Assembly: GCA_965602945.1 (NCBI GenBank)
Contig: CBFDBC010000106.1
Coordinates: forward strand, 1 to 12,045
Direction: 5' to 3'
DNA from: JAUXEH01 sp965602945
Lineage (GTDB): Bacteria; Acidobacteriota; Aminicenantia; Aminicenantales; Aminicenantaceae
DNA: 12,045 bases
Shown here: piece after piece, positions 1-5,349 of the stretch
Layout: every line of letters begins with the position of its first letter
Numbering within the stretch: position 1 is the first letter of the stretch
Position numbers and translations under genes: made by a program
Notes under the pieces: generated by a model
What the model was told of the DNA's origin: nothing
Database searches by the model: none
What the model saw: only the letters and a program-made list of their open reading frames with translations

Positions 1-81
1 ATTTCGATAAGCGTGTGCCGGTGAATGCGCGCCGGCGCAGTATGCCGTTCCGCGCCGGTCGGGTCGTCTCCCTCGTCAGGC

Positions 82-192
82 ATGAGATCACGACTGGATC
101 GGCTGGTTTTCGCCTTCGCTTCCTTGCTTCTGGGAAATTGGTTGGATAAGAAGCTTACCCAAAAAAGAACGCTGATGAGATCTAGGCTGGAT
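82..192 (+). repeat. Imperfect 18-bp direct repeat pair (82-99 and 175-192)
   Basis: Both copies read ATGAGATC, four variable bases, then CTGGAT: ACGA in the first copy and TAGG in the second. They match at 15 of 18 positions and start 93 bases apart, a multiple of three. This could be chance, the trace of an old duplication, or two halves of a regulatory site ahead of the gene at 294. It is seen directly in the sequence; any function is unknown. Confidence 0.35.
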
Positions 193-219
193 GAATCAAA
201 TCAAAATGCGTCTAAACAA

Positions 220-231
220 AATTAGCTAATT
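220..231. promoter_or_regulatory. 12-bp perfect palindrome, possible operator
   Basis: AATTAGCTAATT is its own reverse complement and lies in the AT-rich leader 62 bases before the ATG at 294. Its position and symmetry suit a dimeric regulator controlling the Spy-like gene. No flanking promoter elements are clear enough to fix its place relative to a start site. An AT-rich 12-mer palindrome can also arise by chance, so the operator role is inference. Confidence 0.35.
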
Positions 232-280
232 CAATACCATAGCCATTACAAGAAGACGTGATGGGAGAGTGTCGGAGAAA

Positions 281-286
281 AGGAGG
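281..286 (+). promoter_or_regulatory. Strong ribosome binding site of the Spy-like gene
   Basis: AGGAGG lies 7 bases before the ATG at 294. It fixes that ATG as the start and rejects the in-frame upstream ATGs at 258 and 261, which have no comparable site and would put charged residues ahead of the signal peptide. Confidence 0.85.
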
Positions 287-293
287 AAAAATC

Positions 294-1037
294 ATGAAAA
301 AAATGGCTCTTATGTCCACAATGTTATTTGTTTCTATTCTTTTTATTTCTCATGGTCTTTATGCACAAGGAACTTCCCGAGATAATCCGGGAATCGAAGA
401 GGACTATTATGGCCTGAATTTAACCCAGGAGCAGGTAGAGAAGATCGATAAACTTGAACTTGAACTCGAGAAAGAGCTCTCTCCCCTGCTTTCCAGGCTC
501 AGGTCTAGTTATGCTGAACTGGATGAACTTGAGGCACAGAGGAGCCCTGATCCGGCCAAACTTGCCAAAATTTGGGACACAATTTATGCACTGGAAGAGG
601 ACATTCAAAATCGAGAGATCGCCCATGAAGACAAGATCAGGGATTTGTTAAGTAATGATCAAAAAGTTGTATTTGATTCCTACTACGGCTATGGCCCTGT
701 CCCGAATGACAGAGGATATCTTGGACGCGGCTACAGAGCACCAAGAGGTGGGAATTATGCATCCGGACGCTCTGGTTACAATCCCCGGATGAGGAGCAAC
801 TATTTGGGGAGAGGCGCCAACAGGATGGGCAGTGGATATTATGGTTATGGAAGAGGCACTTTGAGAGGCTTCGGAATGAATCGAGGAAATTTCAGGCCTG
901 GTGCCGGCCGTATGTCCGGCCCTACCGCTTACCGCGTTGATCCTCGATACAGATACGGAAGGGGCCCCTGCGGCGCCGGATTGGGCAGATGGCCCCGCAC
1001 GGGTTACGGCAGGGGACGCTGGAACTGGAACGAATAA
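294..1037 (+). CDS. Exported Spy/CpxP-like LTxxQ protein with Gly/Tyr/Arg-rich tail
   Basis: The 247-residue product starts with a Lys-Lys n-region and a hydrophobic core (about residues 5-20), with probable signal-peptidase cleavage after LYA (residue 24), so it should be periplasmic. Residues 40-130 form a charged, mostly helical segment with an LTQEQ motif (43-47) and a second related motif, LLSNDQKVVF (118-127). This two-motif helical plan is that of the Spy/CpxP/ZraP family of periplasmic chaperones and metal-stress proteins. Residues 131-247 are a low-complexity basic tail rich in Gly, Tyr and Arg with recurring YGRG/LGRG units, and it has one Cys (226). Such a long tail is not part of Spy or CpxP, which end soon after the second motif. 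The 5' half is more AT-rich than all other genes in the window, suggesting a separate history. It is monocistronic and convergent with the next gene. Family assignment is fairly sure; the exact role (chaperone, metal binding or envelope-stress sensing) is not. Confidence 0.72.
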   Translation: MKKMALMSTMLFVSILFISHGLYAQGTSRDNPGIEEDYYGLNLTQEQVEKIDKLELELEKELSPLLSRLRSSYAELDELEAQRSPDPAKLAKIWDTIYALEEDIQNREIAHEDKIRDLLSNDQKVVFDSYYGYGPVPNDRGYLGRGYRAPRGGNYASGRSGYNPRMRSNYLGRGANRMGSGYYGYGRGTLRGFGMNRGNFRPGAGRMSGPTAYRVDPRYRYGRGPCGAGLGRWPRTGYGRGRWNWNE

Positions 1038-1108
1038 GGGATGAGCTGTATCCGGATTTGCAGAAGACATTGGACTGGGCATTCATAGCCCCGGAACAGT
1101 CCTCCGGT

Positions 1109-2227
1109 CTACACTAAAGCGTTGAGTGCCTTATCGTAGCGGCACACCATAGTCTTCCAGGAGAACACTTCTACTCTTTGCTTCAGATCGGCTTGTTGTA
1201 TGTGATCAGTTCCCTGAAACGCCTTGGCCATTTTTGTAATCAGCTCATCAGCATCATCGTAATATAAATCCTCGTAAATTTCGGGCGGAAAGATCTCCGG
1301 GTAGCTGAGGCGCCGGGGCAGGAGAGGATAACAGCCGCAGTAGACCGCCTCCACCACGCTCATTCCGAAGAAGTCATGTTTGGATGTGACGGGCAGGATA
1401 TCGGCCTCCCACAGCCAGCGGGCATAGTCGGCAAAAGAGCCGGCGTATCCGAACTGTACGACCCGGTCCCCCAGCCGGACACGGGCCTGCTGGAATACCT
1501 CTGGAGACTGGCTGAAGTTCTCCCCCAGGACCGCCACTTCGAACTCGAGGCCCTGGTCGGCCAGGGCATACAGGGCCTGGAAGAAGTCCTCCGGGTTCTT
1601 GTCGTACTCCCAGCGGTGGTTCCAGAGGACCAGGGGAGGGCGGCCGGCCTGGGTGCCGTGCGCCGCCTCTCCCGGTTTGTTGTCCTCCAGGCGCACGAAG
1701 TCGAAACCCAGGGGAAGCACACGGCTCTTGGCTGCGATCAGTTCCACGCTGGCCAGCTCCCTGTGGTCGGGAAAGTGTTTGAGGAGGCGCGGGAGTTCCT
1801 CCAGAAAAGCCCGGCGGTGATAGTCCGAATTGAAGAAGACGGCATCCGCGGCCAGGGCCGAGGCGAAGTTGATGAAGCCATAGTGCACGTCCCGCTTGTG
1901 GGCCACGTCCCGGTCCCCGGGCGACCAGGGATAGGTGATCTGGTTCTCGTGGAAATAAACGGCAGACGGTATCCGCGCCGTCCGATCACGGGTCAGAGCC
2001 ATGAACGTGGTCAGATCCAGCATGTCCGTGGCCAGGATCACCTCCGGCTCATGCGCCTCTTCCAGGAAACGCCTCGCGAGGGTCACGGCCCCGCCGTGCA
2101 TGCGCCACTTCCAGAACTGGCCCTCGAGGTGCAGAATATTCACCTCATGGGCGCTGTGACGGGCATACCCCTCGGCCCAGGAGGCATGCGAGCCCGTGAA
2201 ATAGGGCTCTAAGATCAGGACATTCAC
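1109..2227 (-). CDS. DUF3524 glycosyltransferase, tRNA-queuosine alpha-mannosyltransferase (QTMAN/GTDC1) family
   Basis: The 372-residue protein begins MNVLILEPYFTGSH, the usual start of this GT-B family. Further family marks are the WKWRMHGGA segment (39-47), YFHENQITYP (91-100), NHRWEYDKNP (203-212), and HDFFGMSVVEAVYCGCYPLLP (284-304) followed by YPEIFP (309-314). The last long motif takes the place of the GT4 EX7E motif, here as D285-X7-E293. The human member GTDC1 (QTMAN) transfers mannose to queuosine-34 of tRNA-Asp in the cytoplasm; the same role in bacteria is inferred from similarity. I start at GTG 2227 because homology begins exactly there, GGGAAG lies 4 bases upstream, and a candidate promoter (2306-2277) would start transcription downstream of the longer start at 2287. 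The frame itself stays open up to 2401. It stands alone, divergent from the M29-like gene. The target could also be another small acceptor. Confidence 0.82.
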   Translation of the reverse strand: MNVLILEPYFTGSHASWAEGYARHSAHEVNILHLEGQFWKWRMHGGAVTLARRFLEEAHEPEVILATDMLDLTTFMALTRDRTARIPSAVYFHENQITYPWSPGDRDVAHKRDVHYGFINFASALAADAVFFNSDYHRRAFLEELPRLLKHFPDHRELASVELIAAKSRVLPLGFDFVRLEDNKPGEAAHGTQAGRPPLVLWNHRWEYDKNPEDFFQALYALADQGLEFEVAVLGENFSQSPEVFQQARVRLGDRVVQFGYAGSFADYARWLWEADILPVTSKHDFFGMSVVEAVYCGCYPLLPRRLSYPEIFPPEIYEDLYYDDADELITKMAKAFQGTDHIQQADLKQRVEVFSWKTMVCRYDKALNALV

Positions 2228-2276
2228 GGTTCTTCCCAGTCTGTCTTCCTCGACATCTTGCCTCAAAAACGGGTCG

Positions 2277-2306
2277 AATACAAACATCACCTGGGCGCAT
2301 TGCCAA
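2277..2306 (-). promoter_or_regulatory. Candidate promoter for the QTMAN-family gene
   Basis: On the minus strand TTGGCA (2306-2301) is followed after 18 bases by TGTATT (2282-2277). This would start transcription near 2270, about 40 bases before the GTG at 2227. Four of six -10 bases match the sigma-70 consensus, so the call is tentative. Confidence 0.35.
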
Positions 2307-2381
2307 ATCCGAGCTCCCATCCCTCCTCGCCGAAGACCCAACCACCCCCCCTCATGCGGCTCAGACGGATGGGAACTCGCC

Positions 2382-2411
2382 TTGCCGCAGCGGTGGGACA
2401 TGGGCTAGAAT
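2382..2411 (+). promoter_or_regulatory. Candidate promoter for the M29-like gene
   Basis: TTGCCG (2382-2387), an 18-base gap and TAGAAT (2406-2411) resemble a sigma-70 promoter. Transcription would begin close to 2418, leaving only about 11 bases before the ATG at 2429 and overlapping the GAGGTG ribosome binding site (2418-2423). That short leader makes the call uncertain. Confidence 0.33.
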
Positions 2412-2428
2412 AGGGCCGAGGTGCCGGC

Positions 2429-3577
2429 ATGGAAACGATCAAAGACAACGAGATGATGCAGCTCATACACTCCGTGTTCCCCCCGCATCCGGACGACCGC
2501 CGCCTGGGCATCCTGGTGGACATTCCCCGAGATCCCGCCCATGACTCCCCGGACTGGGAGGAGCGCCGGAACCTGGCTGTCGAGTGGTACCGCACACTGA
2601 AGAGGATCCGTTCCTCCCTGCCTCTGGAGGACATCGTCCTCATCGCCTATCCGGACGTGGGTTCCAACAACGCGGACCTCCCGGAGTTCGGTACGATCAC
2701 AAAGGAGGAACTGCCCTCTTCCGCCGAAAGCCTGTCCAAGGCCGGGGAGGCTCGCTCGTTCCATGACATCTTCCGCAACACCCAGATCTTCCTCGCCCCC
2801 ACCCAGTATTCCACCACGGCGCCCCTGAAGGTGGCCGCCGCCAAGTTCGGTTTCCGGGCCGCCACCATGCCGGGTTTTTCGAGCCGCATGATACCGACCC
2901 TGAGGCTGGATTACGAGGAGGTCAACCGCCGTGTGCTGCTGCTCAAGGAAAGGCTGGACCGGGCCCGGGGGGCGGATGTCACATTCCAGGTGGACACGGG
3001 GGACAGCCTCCAGATGTATTTCGACCTGCGCTTCCGTACGGCCCACGCCAGCACGGGCCGCTTCCCGGACATGGGCACGGCAGGAAACCTGCCCAGCGGC
3101 GAGGCCTACATCGTTCCCTATGAAGGGGAGACAGGAGAAATCAGCCGTACGGAGGGAATCCTCCCTGTCCAGATCGACGACGATGTGGTGTATTTCCACG
3201 TCAAGCAGAACGTGGCCGAGGGCATCGAGGGTCGGGATCCCGCCACCCAGACGGAAAAAGAACACCTGGAGAGGGAGCCTGCCTACGGCAACATGGCGGA
3301 GCTGGGATTCGGCGTGCTGGCCGACTTCGGCATACAACCGGTGGGGAAGATCCTCCTGGACGAGAAACTGGGATTCCACATCGCCTTCGGCCGCAGCGAG
3401 CACTTCGGAGGGGCCGTCGGCCCGGATGATTTTTCCTCCCCCTCGGAGGTCATTCATCTGGACCGCATCTACATCCCGGCCACCCAGCCCCGCATCATTG
3501 TCAAGTCCCTGGTACTGCTCTACGAAGGCGGCCAGGGCGAGATCATCCTGGAAGAGGGGAAATACCTGGTCTTCTGA
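2429..3577 (+). CDS. Peptidase M29-like (aminopeptidase T/AmpS-type) metalloprotein
   Basis: The 382-residue protein has no signal peptide or membrane segment, so it should be cytoplasmic. Its C-terminal half carries the ordered metal-site motifs of the M29 aminopeptidases: NLPSGEAYIVP (E225), GNMAELGFG (E291), DEKLGFHIAFG (H317) and VIHLDRIY (H343, D345). Together these give the full Glu/Glu/His/His/Asp set that binds the dinuclear metal centre. The N-terminal third (LGILVDIPRDP at 26-36, then a Trp/Arg-rich helix) is unlike classical aminopeptidase T, so it belongs to a divergent subgroup, and leucyl aminopeptidase activity is only a best guess. M29-fold relatives also act in secondary metabolism and in aromatic ring cleavage (NicX-like). 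The start ATG has GAGGTG 5 bases upstream. It is convergent with mntP, 22 bases away, and both genes beyond that point (M20 and C69) are peptidases too, so it may serve the same peptide pool. Confidence 0.75.
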   Translation: METIKDNEMMQLIHSVFPPHPDDRRLGILVDIPRDPAHDSPDWEERRNLAVEWYRTLKRIRSSLPLEDIVLIAYPDVGSNNADLPEFGTITKEELPSSAESLSKAGEARSFHDIFRNTQIFLAPTQYSTTAPLKVAAAKFGFRAATMPGFSSRMIPTLRLDYEEVNRRVLLLKERLDRARGADVTFQVDTGDSLQMYFDLRFRTAHASTGRFPDMGTAGNLPSGEAYIVPYEGETGEISRTEGILPVQIDDDVVYFHVKQNVAEGIEGRDPATQTEKEHLEREPAYGNMAELGFGVLADFGIQPVGKILLDEKLGFHIAFGRSEHFGGAVGPDDFSSPSEVIHLDRIYIPATQPRIIVKSLVLLYEGGQGEIILEEGKYLVF

Positions 3578-3599
3578 TTCCGGTCACTTGATTGAACCA

Positions 3600-4163
3600 C
3601 TATCTCATGTGATCAATGAGGATATTGACGGCGATGGCGAAGAGCACGAGCGCGCCGGCCAGTTCGGCCCGCTTCCCGGCCAGCCGGCCGAGCACCGGTC
3701 CCAGGCGGGCTCCCAAAAGGGTCACGGCAAATGCCACGGATCCGATGACCAGGGCGGGATAAAGGATGGGAACACTCAACATGGCAAGGCTCAGTCCCAC
3801 GGCCAGGGCGTCGATGCTGGTGGCCACGGCCAGGATCAGCAGGTTAAGGCCCCGGGTTGGATCCTGGGATCCCCGCCTGCCTGTTTCCCGCGTACGGAAG
3901 GAATCATAGACCATGCGTCCACCGACAATAAAGAGCAGACCCGCCGCCGCCCAGTGGTCCACGGCCTCGATAAGGGGCAGGACTGACCGGCCTGCGGCCC
4001 ACCCCAAGAACGGCATCCCGAATTGGAACAGCCCGAAGGCGAAGGCCAGCCGGAGGGTTTGCGCCGGTGTCAGCCGTTTCAAGGCGGCGCCGATGCCCAA
4101 AGTGACGGCAAAGGCATCCATGGCCATGGCCAGGGCGATCCCGAGAACGGCGGCGAGGCTCAC
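3600..4163 (-). CDS. mntP: MntP-type manganese efflux pump
   Basis: The 187-residue product is a small polytopic membrane protein of about six helices, the normal length for MntP. It exports Mn(II) across the inner membrane. Two internally related helices carry the family signatures AMAMDAFAVTLG (12-23, D16) and ATSIDALAVGLSLA (114-127, D118); these acidic residues are needed for transport in characterised MntP. A conserved GLFQFGMPFLGW helix lies between them (44-55), and a charged, variable loop separates the halves (about 88-106). The start is GTG at 4163, which overlaps the stop of the M20 gene as GTGA with only a weak upstream ribosome site, so translation is probably coupled to that gene. 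I see no yybP-ykoY manganese riboswitch ahead of it, consistent with its place at the end of the operon. No U-tract terminator follows; the M29-like gene ends 22 bases away on the other strand. Confidence 0.9.
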   Translation of the reverse strand: MSLAAVLGIALAMAMDAFAVTLGIGAALKRLTPAQTLRLAFAFGLFQFGMPFLGWAAGRSVLPLIEAVDHWAAAGLLFIVGGRMVYDSFRTRETGRRGSQDPTRGLNLLILAVATSIDALAVGLSLAMLSVPILYPALVIGSVAFAVTLLGARLGPVLGRLAGKRAELAGALVLFAIAVNILIDHMR

Positions 4164-5335
4164 GTCTGTATCTTTTTCCCCAGGAACTCGAGGGCCAGTG
4201 CCGTGAGCAGCAGGGCGGCCTGAGGGAGGGCCTTCTCATCCATGTCGAATCCGGGGTGATGGTGGGGGAAAGACTGGCCGTCCCCCATGCCGAAGAATAA
4301 AAAGGCCCCAGGGATCTTCTGGAGGAAGTAGGCAAAGTCCTCACCGCCCATGACCGGATCGATCTCGACGATGCGGTCGTCTCCCAGGGTCCTGGCCGCC
4401 ACATCCAGTGCAAAATCCACCATCTCCGGCGGGTTGACCAAGGGAGGATATCCGGGCTCATACTCCATCTCCCCCTGAGCCCCGAATGCCTCGCAGGTCT
4501 TCTGCGTTATCTCCCGCAGCCTGTCCCTGGCCAGTGTCTGGACTTCGGTGTCGAAGCTCCTCACAGTGCCGGTCAGCTTCACCTCTTCGGGAATGATGTT
4601 GTAGACCGTCCCCCCCTGAATGGTCCCGAAGGACACGACCCCCGGCTTGAGAGGATCCAGGTTGCGGCTTATGATGCTCTGCAGGTTGACCACCAGCTGG
4701 GCCGCCGTCAGGATGGAGTCCACGGTCTGGTGGGGCATGGACCCATGCCCGGCCCGGCCCTTTACCGAGATGCGGAAGTTGTCCGCCGCAGCCATCATCG
4801 GGCCTTTCACGGCCCCGACCTTCCCGGTGGGCAGCGGCTGCCAGAAGTGCAGCCCGAAGATGCCGTCCACACCCTCCAGCGCTCCCTCCTCCACCATGCC
4901 GATGGCGCCGCCGGGAGGGAGTTCCTCGGCCGGCTGGAACAGGAAGACCACATTCCCTTTGAGGGAGTCTTTCATGCCGCTCAAGACCTTGGCGGCACCC
5001 AATACCACGGCCATGTGGCCGTCATGGGCGCAGCAGTGAGCCGCCCCGGGGTTCTGGGAGATGTAGTCCTTGTCTCCCTGCTCCTGGATGGGCAGGGCGT
5101 CGATGTCGGCCCGCAGGGCGACCGTGGGCCCCTCTCCCTCGCCCATGAGGTCGGCCCTTAGCCCGGTGCCGGCCAGGGTCATCACCGGTAGGCCCAGGCC
5201 TTCGAGATGCCCTTTTATGACACTTGAGGTCCGCTCCTCATGGAAGGCGACCTCGGGGTGGCGGTGGAAATCCCTGCGCCAGGCAACAAGGTCGTCTTCG
5301 ATCTCTGAGATCCGCTTCTTCAATTCATCCATCAT
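4160..5335 (-). CDS. M20D-family amidohydrolase (N-acyl-amino-acid/hippurate hydrolase type)
   Basis: This cytoplasmic metallohydrolase probably removes an acyl group from N-acyl amino acids or splits a related amide bond. Counting from ATG 5335 gives 391 residues, the usual size. Seen in order are RRDFHRHPE (20-28), VALRADIDALPI (72-83), the metal motif HCCAHDGH (100-107), QPAEE (134-138, with the catalytic and ligand Glu pair), GLHFWQ (161-166), GRAGHGSMPH (193-202, lid domain) and FPHHHPGFDMDE (356-367). The metal motif differs from the common HACGHDGH at two places but keeps the Cys, His and Asp. I prefer ATG 5335 to GTG 5341 because AAGGGA (5348-5343) is 7 bases from the ATG and only 1 from the GTG. 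It lies 14 bases below the C69 stop and overlaps mntP by 4 bases, so it is in the peptide-use operon. The substrate cannot be told from sequence; ama/hipO/IAA-amino-acid hydrolases are all similar. Confidence 0.88.
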   Translation of the reverse strand: MMDELKKRISEIEDDLVAWRRDFHRHPEVAFHEERTSSVIKGHLEGLGLPVMTLAGTGLRADLMGEGEGPTVALRADIDALPIQEQGDKDYISQNPGAAHCCAHDGHMAVVLGAAKVLSGMKDSLKGNVVFLFQPAEELPPGGAIGMVEEGALEGVDGIFGLHFWQPLPTGKVGAVKGPMMAAADNFRISVKGRAGHGSMPHQTVDSILTAAQLVVNLQSIISRNLDPLKPGVVSFGTIQGGTVYNIIPEEVKLTGTVRSFDTEVQTLARDRLREITQKTCEAFGAQGEMEYEPGYPPLVNPPEMVDFALDVAARTLGDDRIVEIDPVMGGEDFAYFLQKIPGAFLFFGMGDGQSFPHHHPGFDMDEKALPQAALLLTALALEFLGKKIQT

Positions 5336-5342
5336 GTTCACA

Positions 5343-5348
5343 TCCCTT
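5343..5348 (-). promoter_or_regulatory. Ribosome binding site that decides the M20 start
   Basis: AAGGGA on the minus strand, 7 bases before ATG 5335, immediately below the TAA stop of the C69 gene (5352-5350). It favours ATG 5335 over the in-frame GTG at 5341. Confidence 0.6.
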
Positions 5349-5349
5349 T

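Larger units (their letters stand above)
1..293. other. Left edge and leader, no convincing complete gene
   Basis: About the first 150 bases are GC-rich and could be the end or start of a neighbouring gene. One plus frame is open from the edge to a TAA near 152. One minus frame has an ATG at 83-81 and stays open to the left edge for about 27 codons (begins MPDEGDD). Neither gives a recognisable protein and the latter has no clear Shine-Dalgarno. From about 130 to 290 the DNA turns AT-rich and looks like the leader of the gene at 294. It holds a 12-bp palindrome and an imperfect direct repeat (listed separately). I found no sigma-70 promoter I would defend here. Confidence 0.4.

Noticed and set aside
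25..225. 66-codon plus-strand open frame at the left edge
   Set aside because: No ribosome binding site, no recognisable domain, and composition shifts from GC-rich to AT-rich within it; it runs through what looks like the leader of the next gene.
1091..1107. Small hairpin CCGGA/TCCGG between the convergent genes as a terminator
   Set aside because: Only a 5-bp stem with a 7-base loop and no U-tract on either strand.
2228..2401. N-terminal extension of the QTMAN-family protein up to 2401 or 2287
   Set aside because: The extra residues are unlike the family, homology starts at GTG 2227, and the extension would cover the divergent promoter region and approach the start of the M29-like gene.
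2405..3457. 350-codon minus-strand open frame opposite the M29-like gene
   Set aside because: Antisense shadow in GC-rich coding DNA; the plus-strand frame carries the complete M29 motif set, this one shows no domain.
4164..4230. yybP-ykoY manganese riboswitch ahead of mntP
   Set aside because: The region is M20 coding sequence directly overlapping mntP; there is no untranslated leader to hold the structure.
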